IMG/VR virus record: IMGVR_UViG_3300037054_000148
Coordinates: 186,001 to 250,000 of that record
Strand: one strand, 5' to 3'
DNA: 64,000 bases
Source of the DNA: a virus
Shown: in pieces, positions 8,272 through 16,229 of the stretch
Layout of the letters: the number at the start of each line of letters is the position of its first letter
Numbering within the stretch: the stretch's first letter is position 1
Made by a program: the position numbers and the translations under genes
Notes under the pieces: generated by a model
Databases searched by the model: none
What the model saw: only the letters and a program-made list of their open reading frames with translations
Told to the model about the DNA's origin: nothing

Positions 8272-8517
8272 ATGACCAAGACTGAAACCCTGGCCAAGTT
8301 GCTCGTTGAGTTTGGCCTCAAAGAAGTGACCGATCAGCACCGGACCAAGAAATACCGAGTCTTCACTTCCATGCAGGGGGGGCAGTTCTATTTCATTGGC
8401 ACCCATGGGGCTCTGCGAAAGGGTGAGAAATCCTCCGACACCATCTCCCTGGATGCTGACGCTTACATCGACAAAATCACCCGCATTCTCAAGAAACGAA
8501 AGGAAGATCCCGAATGA
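8272..8517 (+). CDS. hypothetical protein, 81 aa
   Basis: ATG follows TAGGAGGGTCGT behind a good promoter. It is a small basic protein with a possible beta hairpin (KKYRVFTSMQGGQFYFIGTHGALRKG) and a helical end (DAYIDKITRILKKRKE). It leads the operon that reaches the RNA ligase. Confidence 0.65.
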   Translation: MTKTETLAKLLVEFGLKEVTDQHRTKKYRVFTSMQGGQFYFIGTHGALRKGEKSSDTISLDADAYIDKITRILKKRKEDPE

Positions 8518-8882
8518 CTGTCATTCTCAACCCTGATCTGATCAAGCAGCAGAAGCTCACCAAGAAAGAAATCAAGAAGCTCCAGGAACTCCATGCCTAC
8601 CGTGAACGAGTGTTTGCGGACATGGAACTGGAGACCGATCCTGCGGCCCTGCGAGGCTTCGCGGAACGAATGGAGAACATCGAGTTCATGCTCCAGGAGG
8701 CTTGGCGGTTCCCCCAGGATGCTCAGAAACATTCGTGGTGGTTCCAGGTGCCTCATTGCCAGTGTCCCAAGATGGACAACTGGGAGCGGGTCGGCACCGG
8801 CCAGCGGATCATCAACGGAGATTGCCCGATCCATGGGTTCGAAGAAGAAGTTTCACGCTTGCCGGAGAAGCCGCTATGCTGA
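8514..8882 (+). CDS. hypothetical protein with Cys/His cluster, 122 aa
   Basis: Overlaps the previous gene by 4 nt. Residues 1-60 are strongly helical (KQQKLTKKEIKKLQELHAYR); the C-terminal part has HCQCPKMDNW and GDCPIHGF, a likely metal site. Placed just upstream of RNA ligase. Confidence 0.65.
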   Translation: MTVILNPDLIKQQKLTKKEIKKLQELHAYRERVFADMELETDPAALRGFAERMENIEFMLQEAWRFPQDAQKHSWWFQVPHCQCPKMDNWERVGTGQRIINGDCPIHGFEEEVSRLPEKPLC

Positions 8883-8921
8883 AACTGTAAAATGTGGTGT
8901 AATAAGGGAGAGGGGATTCCA

Positions 8922-10055
8922 ATGGAATTGAATGCACAGAAATTACTTCGCTCTGGTTGGACGCTGGAGAAGTTGAAGGAGGAGTTGGCCATCCAGGCTC
9001 GTGTGTGTGAGCACCTGGGGGTCGTCTGCCTCAACTACAACCAGATTTTCTCACCGATGGGTAACCCTGCGGTGCAGGAGTGCCGTGCGCTCGTGCTGGA
9101 TGCGGAGACCTGGGAAGTGAAGTCCTGGCCGTTCAAGAAGTTCTTCAACTTCGGTGAGGGGCACATCCCCAAGGACTTCGATTGGGACCACTTCCAGACG
9201 CTGGAGAAGCTGGATGGATCGCTGATTCACTTCTGGTTCCATGACAAGCTGGGCTGGCAGTGTGGAACTCGTTCGGTTCCGGATGCAGACACCGGCATGG
9301 ATGATACGGGCCTGACCTTCAAACAGTTGGTCATCCAGACGATCAGCGAGATGGGCTCCAACTGGGCTCACTGGACCGATAGCCTCATCCCCGGCTACAC
9401 CTTCACCTTCGAACTGACTGCTCCTGAGAATCAGGTCGTGTGCGATTATCGGGGCCAGCGTAAGCTCACCCTGATCGGCATTCGTAACCTGGGGGATCTC
9501 CGAGAGATTGATGTTCATCAAGGGCATCAGCCAGGATACATTGCTCCTTGGCCGGTCGTGAAGAAGTATCCAGGCTTCACTTTGGATGCGGTTCAGGAAG
9601 CCGTACAGAAGCGGGATCCCCATGACTTTGAGGGCTACGTGCTGGTCGATCCTCACTTCCATCGGGTCAAGATCAAGTCCCAGGCTTACGTGTTCATGTC
9701 GAGCCGCCGTGACTCCCTTGGGAAGTCGAACAAGGCACGGATCGAACTGATCCAGAATGATGCGGTGGATGATGTGCTGTCCTCGCTGCCTGAGTTCGTT
9801 CAGGGCAAGATCCTGGGTCTCCAGCAGAAGCTCAAGGCTCTGGTTCAGTCCTGTGATGCCCTCTACCAGACTGTGAAGGACGAGGATACCGACAAGGACT
9901 TCGCTCTGAAAGTTCAGCATGGAGGCTACAGCAGTGTCATGTTCGCCCTGCGGCGTGGCAAGGCTTCGGATTCGTGGGATCACTTCAAGCGGATGAGCCC
10001 CAAGCGAGTATTAGAATATCTGAACGAAGAAGACGACGAGGGAGTTGAATGTTGA
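8922..10055 (+). CDS. T4 RNA ligase 1-like RNA ligase, 377 aa
   Basis: I chose ATG 8922 (MELNAQKLL), behind GAGGGGATTCCA. The nucleotidyltransferase motif I is LEKLDGSL with the lysine at about residue 96; upstream ECRALVLD...WPFKKFFNFGE matches the region preceding motif I in T4 Rnl1; motif IV is HDFEGYVLV and motif V VKIKSQAY. Length matches Rnl1 (~374 aa). The enzyme joins RNA 5'-phosphate and 3'-OH ends using ATP; in T4 it repairs tRNA cut by host nucleases. In a phage with permuted and interrupted tRNA genes it is also a candidate tRNA-joining enzyme, which is inference. No polynucleotide kinase was seen nearby. Confidence 0.9.
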   Translation: MELNAQKLLRSGWTLEKLKEELAIQARVCEHLGVVCLNYNQIFSPMGNPAVQECRALVLDAETWEVKSWPFKKFFNFGEGHIPKDFDWDHFQTLEKLDGSLIHFWFHDKLGWQCGTRSVPDADTGMDDTGLTFKQLVIQTISEMGSNWAHWTDSLIPGYTFTFELTAPENQVVCDYRGQRKLTLIGIRNLGDLREIDVHQGHQPGYIAPWPVVKKYPGFTLDAVQEAVQKRDPHDFEGYVLVDPHFHRVKIKSQAYVFMSSRRDSLGKSNKARIELIQNDAVDDVLSSLPEFVQGKILGLQQKLKALVQSCDALYQTVKDEDTDKDFALKVQHGGYSSVMFALRRGKASDSWDHFKRMSPKRVLEYLNEEDDEGVEC

Positions 10056-10258
10056 TTGGTGGGGAAGCACTCCCAAACGGGACGAAAGTCAAATTCTCCG
10101 CTGGTTTTTTCAGCGGTAAGGGGGTCATCAGAGGCATTCATATGAGCCCCCAAGTTGTGCTGGGCTACGGCTACATTGTGGAATGGGAGACCTTATCCAC
10201 AAACTGGTCCTATCCCTGCGTCTCCGTCTTCGAGTGCTACCTTGAGGTGATCGAATGA
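10049..10258 (+). CDS. hypothetical protein, 69 aa
   Basis: Overlaps the RNA ligase end by 7 nt. Beta-rich with repeated G (GTKVKFSAGFFSGKGVIRGI), like a small SH3/OB-type barrel. No family recognised. Confidence 0.6.
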   Translation: MLIGGEALPNGTKVKFSAGFFSGKGVIRGIHMSPQVVLGYGYIVEWETLSTNWSYPCVSVFECYLEVIE

Positions 10259-10797
10259 TCGAAGACGGAGAGCGGAGACCCGGTGTATTTTACAAAGATG
10301 GTAAACTACATCACTATGAATGCCAGGACTGCAAGAAGCAGAGCCCCATGCATTTCATGGCCAAGGACCACATCTGGGAAGCGGCTGGTATGGATAAAGG
10401 GATCATCTGTCCCGAATGCTTCGAGGTTAGACTTGGGCGGAAACTTGGAATTGAAGATTTCAAAGCCGTCCCCTCCAATGACGAGATATTCTACGGGTAT
10501 GGGTTGGCCCAGGCCCTGTATGTAAAAAAGCACCTGAATCTGCTGAGACGCATTATGGATAGTGATGTTGGCAAACGCCTAGCGGTGAAAATTGCCAATG
10601 ACCCCAGTCGAGATGAATGGAGAGAGAAAATGGAGTCTTCGGGCCATCCATTCGTCGTTATTTCTCGTACACAAACGGATCATATAGGGGAAGAGGTCTT
10701 GGAAAGAGGGCTAACCTTCCCTGACTACCCCCCATGCGAGTTCATTGAAGAGCACTTTACCATCCTCGATCCAGAGGGCAAAAAGGAGAAAGAATGA
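10255..10797 (+). CDS. zinc-ribbon hypothetical protein, 180 aa
   Basis: Coupled start (GAATGATC). The N-terminal region holds YECQDCKKQ and GIICPECFEVRLGRKL, two CxxC pairs about 28 residues apart, typical of a zinc ribbon of the HNH/C2C2 type. The rest is helical. Function unknown. Confidence 0.7.
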   Translation: MIEDGERRPGVFYKDGKLHHYECQDCKKQSPMHFMAKDHIWEAAGMDKGIICPECFEVRLGRKLGIEDFKAVPSNDEIFYGYGLAQALYVKKHLNLLRRIMDSDVGKRLAVKIANDPSRDEWREKMESSGHPFVVISRTQTDHIGEEVLERGLTFPDYPPCEFIEEHFTILDPEGKKEKE

Positions 10798-11040
10798 AGT
10801 ATCTGTTTGTTTGCCTCGCTCTCGTCGGTCTGACTGCCTGTACGGATGCCCAGAGGGCCAAGTACACTTCCATCGGATCCGCTCATCATATCCAGCTTTA
10901 CTCAGGTGGTAAGCTGATTGGTGAGTGGGACAGCACCGGAGCCGTCACCAATGAAGAGCAAGAATGGGTTCGTTTTCGTGGATGCGAAGACCCACGTGAA
11001 CATGGAAGTCGCCGGTCAGGTCATCATTACCCAGGAGTAA
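10794..11040 (+). pseudogene. small lipoprotein gene with a likely +1 frameshift
   Basis: The N-terminus MKYLFVCLALVGLTAC is a lipoprotein signal with lipobox LTAC. The next segment (SIGSAHHIQLYSGGKLIGEWDSTG) matches a small phage lipoprotein pattern I recall, which usually continues into a short hydrophobic beta end. In the start frame this breaks down after NEEQ into a low-quality tail ending at 11066. Skipping one base near 10959 gives KNGFVFVDAKTHVNMEV... to TAA 11038-11040, a far better ending. Either a real frameshift mutation or a recoding site. Confidence 0.6.
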
Positions 11041-11074
11041 ACCAGGACTATCTGTTTCTCAACTGAGGATTCAG

Positions 11075-13507
11075 ATGGACCTTAAATACGAAATCGACCT
11101 AATTCTTAAGTATGTGCGAACAAATCTTAGCAGCATCCGGAGTCTGTTGACCAGACCGGATGCTGCTAAAGCTATTTACGACAAACTTAAGGGGGAGTGC
11201 CCTAGAGGTGAGCTAGCTAATTTGCTAGCTCCACTGGTTATGGAACGGGCTCAGGGGTCTATCCAAGAATCTGGGCTCAAGCAGGGGTTAGAGACCATCA
11301 TCAAGTCCCAACCAGGGGTGGGTCAGGAACTAGAATACAAGCGTGAATTAGAGGATGAAAAGGGTGAGGTTACGAATGTCCTTAAGACTGGTGCGGGATG
11401 GGGTACAAAAGATTGGGACGGCGGCTGGTTTCTTCCAAGCGGAGAAGTAATTCGGCTAAGTGACAAGGATTATGCTCACGCCCCCCTAGCTACCAACTAT
11501 TTGAGGGCACATCCAGATATAGCAGATCAGGTTGGGACCAATCATGTGTATGATGGGGAGTATGAACGTTTGTTTAATGCCGGATGGATAAGGTTTTGGG
11601 TTGCCACTGATTTGTTCTTGGAGACCTCCGCTTCCAATTGGAACCAACACAATCTTCATAAAGTCCAGACATTCATGATGGGACTGGATTATAACCTAAA
11701 CAGGGTTTATATAGATTATGAACCAAATCATATTGTAGTTCGCTACGATGAGTTTCTTCAGGCTAATAAGCCCTCCGATCTGGTGAGGCTGAACCAAGCC
11801 AAATCTGCAAAACTGAAGACAGCGGTTCTGATCCCCCATACCCTATCTGGCTTCCAGGATGACCAGACAAACCAGAGAGCGGCAGAGTTGTTTGCCTCCT
11901 ATTCGGCCAAATTTGACACGGGAAAGGCCATCGCTCTAACTCGTAGGGATCTGATGCGAGATAACTTCAACATGCTCCCAGCGGCCCCCAGACCCTCTAG
12001 GGTGCCCTTCGCCCTTCCTTCCTCCACCCCACCGAAGCGACAAAAGCCCGAACCTGGGACACAGTTGTTTGATGAAGAGGAACTAAGGTTCCCGACCGGT
12101 ATGATTCAGCAGGCTGCCCCCTCACCCCTGCGGGTAAAGGTGACGAATCCCCAGGTTGACGCTAAATTCTTTCGGCATTGGATGGAGAACTTATACAACT
12201 CAGGAGCCTATCGGCCTCTTACTAGTGGTTCGGTTCAGCAAGGCATCAGGGCCTCAGATGTGCTGGAACTCCCCTTCTACAATGTTAAGATCAAGGATGT
12301 GGCACAGATTGGCTCCAATCTTCAGGATTATGATTTCCTTATTCAACGAGTGGGAAACACCGGCAAGGTGCTGACTAAGATTGCCATGCAACTTTATCTT
12401 GACAAAGGCACTTACAATGATTTCTCTATCTACACCCCTAAGTCGATAGACGATCTGATGCGAATCTGCCAAGGCACCGCTTGGCTCTGTAAGAAGGGTG
12501 AAACTGAAGTGTTGAGGGACAATGCCGAATATTACTTTGGTAAAGTCCGATTTGTAATGGAAGAGGGGAAGCCAGTCGCTGCGGTAGATTACAACGAAGG
12601 GGCCGTATGGAACCCCCAGCTTACTCGGCTGATGAGCGGCCCCATCGTGGACTTTGCCAAGAATGAGTTAAAGGATTTCAAGCAGGCCCCAGCACCGGAG
12701 CACCCTAACTGGCCCGTTCAGGCGCATGGGAAAATCGCGGCCCTGTTTCATGACCGTGGGTGGATCAACGCCAAGGGGGAGTGGATTCCGGTTAATGGTG
12801 CAGTGGACCTGGATGGTGAGCCCGGAGAGCATGAAGAACATCATGACATCGTAGCCGAAAAATACTTTAAAGGCGGGATTGACTCAGCTTACAATGCAGG
12901 GTGGATTCGAGTTGGCATGTATGGAAAAGAGGGCTATGCGGATATGGGGGGCTGCAATGCCATGCAGTTCGACACGCTCTGGAAACATTTTGCTGAGACT
13001 CAACCCAAATACATAATTTTCGGGTATTTGGTTGAGGGGAGGCTCGATCTTGAAGACTTCCTGATGTGTAAGAACCTTGCTGATTTGAAAAAGGCCATCA
13101 AGCGGACCTACATGATTGCATCCGGACAGCCCACCATGGGGTTCAACGTCAACGACTCTGCGGCTCCATTCACTGATTGGATCCTCCGGGGTGAAAAAGA
13201 GATCGAAACCAGGAACTCAGATTCTCTGAGGTCTCACATAGGTGAGCGAGTTGGTATCATTCGCACTGGAGTTGGTCCCGCTACCCTCGTTGGCTACTGC
13301 ACGTTGGGTGAGCCTATCATCTATCGGGACAACCGAGACTTCCGTCAGGATCAGTCACAGCACATGGTTCCAGAAGGTCCGATGTGGGATGTGTTTCCTG
13401 GTATGATCAAGTATGGCTACCCCATCCTGGACGTAGAGCCGTGTCAACCCAAAGCAATTACCTCTCAAGGCCGAGTGTGGAGACGACTAGCAAGAATTGA
13501 AAATTGA
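11075..13507 (+). CDS. large protein with internal repeat and C-terminal ASCH-like domain, 810 aa
   Basis: A module occurs twice: near residues 110-175 (GWGTKDWDGGWFLPSGEV...NAGWIRF) and 555-620 (RGWINAKGEWIPV...NAGWIRV), so this is an internal duplication. Residues ~330-350 form a Pro/Lys-rich linker. The C-terminal ~130 residues (FTDWILRGEKEIETRNS) match the ASCH/PUA-like pattern, where W..I..G.K.IE.R lines an RNA- or modified-base-binding pocket. Function is unknown; binding of modified nucleic acid or RNA is inference. ATG follows GAGGATTCAG; the gene ends just before a promoter. Confidence 0.7.
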   Translation: MDLKYEIDLILKYVRTNLSSIRSLLTRPDAAKAIYDKLKGECPRGELANLLAPLVMERAQGSIQESGLKQGLETIIKSQPGVGQELEYKRELEDEKGEVTNVLKTGAGWGTKDWDGGWFLPSGEVIRLSDKDYAHAPLATNYLRAHPDIADQVGTNHVYDGEYERLFNAGWIRFWVATDLFLETSASNWNQHNLHKVQTFMMGLDYNLNRVYIDYEPNHIVVRYDEFLQANKPSDLVRLNQAKSAKLKTAVLIPHTLSGFQDDQTNQRAAELFASYSAKFDTGKAIALTRRDLMRDNFNMLPAAPRPSRVPFALPSSTPPKRQKPEPGTQLFDEEELRFPTGMIQQAAPSPLRVKVTNPQVDAKFFRHWMENLYNSGAYRPLTSGSVQQGIRASDVLELPFYNVKIKDVAQIGSNLQDYDFLIQRVGNTGKVLTKIAMQLYLDKGTYNDFSIYTPKSIDDLMRICQGTAWLCKKGETEVLRDNAEYYFGKVRFVMEEGKPVAAVDYNEGAVWNPQLTRLMSGPIVDFAKNELKDFKQAPAPEHPNWPVQAHGKIAALFHDRGWINAKGEWIPVNGAVDLDGEPGEHEEHHDIVAEKYFKGGIDSAYNAGWIRVGMYGKEGYADMGGCNAMQFDTLWKHFAETQPKYIIFGYLVEGRLDLEDFLMCKNLADLKKAIKRTYMIASGQPTMGFNVNDSAAPFTDWILRGEKEIETRNSDSLRSHIGERVGIIRTGVGPATLVGYCTLGEPIIYRDNRDFRQDQSQHMVPEGPMWDVFPGMIKYGYPILDVEPCQPKAITSQGRVWRRLARIEN

Positions 13508-13509
13508 TC

Positions 13510-13538
13510 TTGACGGGCCGGTGCCGATTGAGTATTAT
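13510..13538 (+). promoter_or_regulatory. sigma70-like promoter built on a GGCCGGTGCCGATT unit
   Basis: TTGACG (13510-13515), 17 nt, TATTAT (13533-13538). The spacer contains GGCCGGTGCCGATTG, the short unit that recurs many times at 53-60 kb. Confidence 0.7.
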
Positions 13539-13545
13539 AGATAAG

Positions 13546-13578
13546 AAGGTTCCGTTGTTTTTACAGAAACGGAACCTT
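13546..13578 (+). promoter_or_regulatory. leader hairpin in the 5' untranslated region
   Basis: AAGGTTCCGTT pairs perfectly with AACGGAACCTT (11 bp, 11-nt loop) starting about 8 nt after the -10 box, so it would form the 5' end of the transcript. It lacks a T-run and may stabilise the mRNA. Confidence 0.6.
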
Positions 13579-13619
13579 TGACTGAGCAGCCGTGCTGCTT
13601 CTGTCCATCTGGAGGAACC

Positions 13620-13742
13620 ATGACCAGCAAGGAAATGCTCAAAGCCACGTTGCCCAAGGACTGCATCTGGGAGAACATCGCGCCGCTTGGCCGTATTCCA
13701 AATTGGAGGATCATCCCGAAGCCGAAAGGGTGGGGTGAGTGA
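13620..13742 (+). CDS. small protein, 40 aa
   Basis: ATG follows GGAGGAACC. MTSKEMLKATLPKDCIWE... is basic at its end. Its stop overlaps the next start (TGATG). Too short to classify. Confidence 0.5.
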   Translation: MTSKEMLKATLPKDCIWENIAPLGRIPNWRIIPKPKGWGE

Positions 13743-13867
13743 TGCCTGCCTTCGACGATTCCTACCACATAACCTGGACCAAGGCGGATCGCCGCCGGAT
13801 CAAGCGGGACCGCGCCAAGTCCCCCTTCGCATGGGAGCGGGCACTCCCGCTGCCCTGGGAACGGTGA
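13742..13867 (+). CDS. small basic protein, 41 aa
   Basis: Start overlaps the previous stop. A central run of basic residues (KADRRRIKRDRAK) suggests nucleic-acid binding. No family recognised. Confidence 0.5.
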   Translation: MPAFDDSYHITWTKADRRRIKRDRAKSPFAWERALPLPWER

Positions 13868-13870
13868 GCC

Positions 13871-14368
13871 ATGAACAGAGACGAGCTTGAGGCAAGTATT
13901 GCAGCGAGAAATCCGGAAGCATGGCGTCCATCTCAAATATCATCCAAAGTGTCTCAGGAAATGGACGAGTTAATCCGGTGCCGCGCCATTCAGGGAATGA
14001 ACGAGTTGATGTACTGCCGAGCCATCTTGGACCACGCAGGGGACTTCTCCTCCAGCATCCACGGCGGCATTGAAGCCCTAGTGGCAGAGCGGGATTCCCT
14101 CCGTGCCAAAGTGCAGAGCCAGCGTGACCGGATCAATGACCTTGAATCTTGGCGTCCACCCCCCCACCCCACCGGGACGCCCTTGAAGCCGATGCCTGAT
14201 CCAAAGCGCAGCGAGTGGCAAGCCGCCCCCCTCAAATGGATGTTCGCCATGTCGGAATGGGGCGAATCTGCCAGCGCCAGGATTGCAGATATGGAAGCGA
14301 TCTTGGCAACCAGCGTAATGTGCCCTAAGTGCGCCGAAGTCATCCTGCCCCACCAACAGATCCGTTGA
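13871..14368 (+). CDS. hypothetical coiled-coil protein, 165 aa
   Basis: ATG 13871 follows AACGGTGAGCC. An internal direct repeat (MDELIRCRAIQGMNELMYCRAI) precedes a coiled-coil segment (ALVAERDSLRAKVQSQRDRINDLE), a Pro-rich linker, and a C-terminal CPKCAEVILPHQQ metal-binding pair. Confidence 0.65.
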   Translation: MNRDELEASIAARNPEAWRPSQISSKVSQEMDELIRCRAIQGMNELMYCRAILDHAGDFSSSIHGGIEALVAERDSLRAKVQSQRDRINDLESWRPPPHPTGTPLKPMPDPKRSEWQAAPLKWMFAMSEWGESASARIADMEAILATSVMCPKCAEVILPHQQIR

Positions 14369-14436
14369 TCCTGTCCAGGATCCCCCTGGACTTAACCACT
14401 CCCGAATCATCAGTTCGAAAAAAAGAAAAAATAAAG

Positions 14437-14467
14437 CTATACAGAATTCCCAACTTCCGAGTATCAT
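14437..14467 (+). promoter_or_regulatory. promoter of the recurrent phage type
   Basis: CTATAC (14437-14442), 19 nt, TATCAT (14462-14467). A short open frame and a terminator follow, so the transcript may be a small RNA. Confidence 0.65.
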
Positions 14468-14482
14468 CATTGTAGGGCAGGA

Positions 14483-14584
14483 ATGAAAAACAACCTTCCG
14501 GCCCTAATCATGGGGTCAGCCTTCAATGTTCAATCTATTCGCCATTGCCAATCATACCCCACAGGGGTGGGCAAAGGTTTATAG
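14483..14584 (+). CDS. possible short peptide, 33 aa
   Basis: ATG 14483 follows GGCAGGA downstream of a good promoter and reads MKNNLPALIMGSAFN... to TAG. The unit promoter-peptide-terminator is only ~250 nt, so a small regulatory RNA is equally possible. Confidence 0.3.
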   Translation: MKNNLPALIMGSAFNVQSIRHCQSYPTGVGKGL

Positions 14585-14635
14585 TTTTTCCGCTGATCGC
14601 CTCCCCATGACTTAACACTCACGCAAATCCGAATC

Positions 14636-14680
14636 GGAACCCCCGTGAGTCCTTCCAAGAACCACGGGGGTTCGGCTTTA
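14636..14680 (+). terminator. Rho-independent terminator
   Basis: GAACCCCCGTG pairs with CACGGGGGTTC (11 bp) followed by GGCTTTA. Ends the short 14.45-14.68 kb unit. Confidence 0.8.
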
Positions 14681-14700
14681 TGGAGCCAACCCGAAAATCC

Positions 14701-14729
14701 TTGACAATTTCATAAAGCAAATTTAGTAA
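14701..14729 (+). promoter_or_regulatory. sigma70-like promoter for the tRNA region
   Basis: TTGACA (14701-14706), exactly 17 nt, TAGTAA (14724-14729). It precedes the HNH gene and the first tRNAs. Confidence 0.6.
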
Positions 14730-14829
14730 CCCACCCTCCGCTTTAGGGCGAGGGGTGAAGGGTTCGGGGAGGGCTCCAGAAACTCCTCACTTGAAAAAAT
14801 GGGCTACACACCTCTTAATTGAGGTGTGT

Positions 14830-15459
14830 ATGTTCAAGTCATGTATTCATTGTTCGAAAGAGTTCCAGGCCAAGGACAACAGAAAGAAGTTCTGCTCTCA
14901 GTCCTGTTCAGCTTCTCACGCGCAATTAGGGAAGCCGAGCCACAACCAAAAGAAGCCACGAAACCTGTGCTACTGTGGTAGCCCAATCGAAAACCCAGTC
15001 AGCGTGTTCTGTAGTGACCAGTGCCGCCAATCCCAAAAGATGGGAGGTATCACCGAATGGGTACAGGGCGGTCCAGCCCCGCTAGGGCCAGAATCAATCA
15101 CCCGCTGGGTTAAGAAGTTGCGAGGAAGTGCCTGTGAAGAATGCGGGTGGGACCAACAAAACCCGGTATCAGGTAGGAGCCAGACCCAGGTGGACCACAT
15201 AGATGGGGACAGCACCAACCTGATGTACACCAACCTCAAAGTGCTCTGCCCCAACTGTCACTCCATGACCCCCACATTCGGGAGCTTAAACCGAGGAAAA
15301 GGGACAAGGACTAAACGGTTCTCCAACCTCGTGCTACTTCCACGCATCTGCCCCACTTGTGGTGACTCGTTCACTCCAATCAGCAAAAGGCACACAAGCT
15401 GTTCTCGTAAGTGCCGGGGTAAGGCAACGTATCAAAAACAAATATCTCGGAGTAGTTAA
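14830..15459 (+). CDS. HNH homing-type endonuclease with zinc fingers, 209 aa
   Basis: I chose ATG 14830 (MFKSCIHCSKEF), behind GAGGTGTGT. Residues 1-75 carry several treble-clef-like Cys clusters (CIHC...FCSQSC, CYCGSPIEN...FCSDQC). Residues ~115-155 hold the HNH core: CEECGW, QVDHIDGD, NLKVLCPNCHSM. A last CPTCGDSF...CSRKC cluster ends the protein. It is probably a mobile endonuclease that spreads with the tRNA region; the target is unknown. Confidence 0.85.
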   Translation: MFKSCIHCSKEFQAKDNRKKFCSQSCSASHAQLGKPSHNQKKPRNLCYCGSPIENPVSVFCSDQCRQSQKMGGITEWVQGGPAPLGPESITRWVKKLRGSACEECGWDQQNPVSGRSQTQVDHIDGDSTNLMYTNLKVLCPNCHSMTPTFGSLNRGKGTRTKRFSNLVLLPRICPTCGDSFTPISKRHTSCSRKCRGKATYQKQISRSS

Positions 15460-15519
15460 ACGGTAGAACCCAGTCCTGACATGGCTGTGACGGCAGTTCA
15501 ACTCTGCCCTCTGAGACCA
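15446..15519 (+). tRNA. tRNA-Val(GAC)
   Basis: Acceptor CTCGGAG/CTCTGAG, D-arm TAGTTAAACGGTAGAAC, anticodon arm CAGTC-CTGACAT-GGCTG, T-arm GGCAG-TTCAACT-CTGCC, encoded ACCA. Its 5' end overlaps the last codons of the HNH gene. Confidence 0.85.
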
Positions 15520-15530
15520 TCAAAAATTTT

Positions 15531-15591
15531 AGACACTAACAGCAACCCAAAATTTCACCTTTGGCTGTGAAAAGCAAAATGTGTCGTGTCT
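15531..15591 (+). ncRNA. degenerate member of the CAGCAA-flanked RNA family
   Basis: AGACAC and GTGTCT close a 61-nt element containing TAACAGCAA, AAAAT and a hairpin TTTCAC-CTTTGGCT-GTGAAA. The order and spacing match the left half of the permuted tRNAs at 17513 and 18074, but no T-arm or acceptor is present. Confidence 0.45.
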
Positions 15592-15593
15592 AC

Positions 15594-15680
15594 GCTCTCG
15601 TAGCTGAAAGGATCAGCACCGGTCTACGAAACCGGGTACGTAACAGTCATACGCAGGTTCGAATCCTGTCGGGAGTACCA
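15594..15680 (+). tRNA. tRNA-Arg(ACG) with a long variable region
   Basis: Acceptor GCTCTCG/CGGGAGT, anticodon arm CCGGT-CTACGAA-ACCGG, T-arm GCAGG-TTCGAAT-CCTGT, encoded ACCA. The variable region is about 17 nt (contains TACGTAACAGT) where arginine tRNAs normally have about 5. Confidence 0.8.
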
Positions 15681-15784
15681 TTCGCTGAAGGCCATTGGTG
15701 AATTAGGAGAATCCCCTCCTAGCTGATGGTGTTGTTGTGAGACTTGGGAAAGTCCAGGGGTGTCGATACACTCTCTTCAGTGAA
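15681..15784 (+). ncRNA. structured RNA between tRNAs
   Basis: TTCGCTGAAG pairs with CTTCAGTGAA at the two ends. Inside are TAGGAG/CTCCTA enclosed by CCAT/ATGG, GACTT-GGGA-AAGTC, and GTGT-CGAT-ACAC. It starts right after the CCA of tRNA-Arg and has no coding frame. No known family recognised. Confidence 0.55.
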
Positions 15785-15790
15785 CCTATC

Positions 15791-15850
15791 TCACTCGTAG
15801 CTCAGTTGGTAGAGCTTCAGTTTGTCGGGAGTTCGAGTCTCTCCGAGTGC
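15791..15850 (+). tRNA. tRNA-like sequence lacking an anticodon arm
   Basis: Acceptor strands TCACTCG and CGAGTG pair, a normal D-arm (TAGCTCAGTTGGTAGAGC) and T-arm (GGGAG-TTCGAGT-CTCTC) are present, but only about 10 nt separate them, so the anticodon arm is missing. Pseudogene or an armless or split tRNA. Confidence 0.5.
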
Positions 15851-15974
15851 GTTCCAAGAGTCAAGTCGTGAGACTTCGCGGTGTCTGTGAGCAGGATAAG
15901 GTCGCAGCGGGACAATGGAAGGGACGGATCGATATGCCGTCACCGGAACCTAACCGGTAACTTTTTCGTAAACA

Positions 15975-16062
15975 TGCAACAGCAACAAAGTTGGAGAGTT
16001 GTGGCAGGCCGTAACCCTGTTGGATTAATCCTGAGAGAGTTCGAATCTCTCCTGTTGCACCA
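15975..16062 (+). tRNA. tRNA, probably Tyr(GTA), atypical
   Basis: Perfect acceptor TGCAACA/TGTTGCA, T-arm GAGAG-TTCGAAT-CTCTC and encoded ACCA. The anticodon arm reads GCAGG-CCGTAAC-CCTGT with C instead of T at position 33; a long variable arm (GGATTAATCC) fits Tyr. The isotype is uncertain. Confidence 0.6.
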
Positions 16063-16065
16063 AAT

Positions 16066-16152
16066 GTCGGTCGCGCCTCACTGGACGGGGCACCAGTCTG
16101 TAAAACTGGCGGGAGCAATCCCTACTGGGTTCGATTCCCAGGGTCGGCACCA
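16066..16152 (+). tRNA. tRNA-Tyr(GTA)
   Basis: Acceptor GTCGGTC/GGTCGGC (with wobbles), anticodon arm CCAGT-CTGTAAA-ACTGG, long variable arm CGGGAGCAATCCC, T-arm CTGGG-TTCGATT-CCCAG, ACCA. Confidence 0.85.
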
Positions 16153-16153
16153 T

Positions 16154-16229
16154 GGCCCCATAGCTTAAACGGATAGAGCTTAGCCCTGCGAAGGCTACGG
16201 TTCCGGTTCAATTCCGGATGGGACTACCA
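16154..16229 (+). tRNA. tRNA-Arg(GCG)
   Basis: Anticodon arm TAGCC-CTGCGAA-GGCTA, T-arm TCCGG-TTCAATT-CCGGA, ACCA encoded. The acceptor GGCCCCA/TGGGACT has one C-A mismatch at pair 3. Confidence 0.75.

Noticed and set aside
9051-9983. 310-codon open frame on the minus strand
   Set aside because: Antisense to the RNA ligase, whose motifs are clear.
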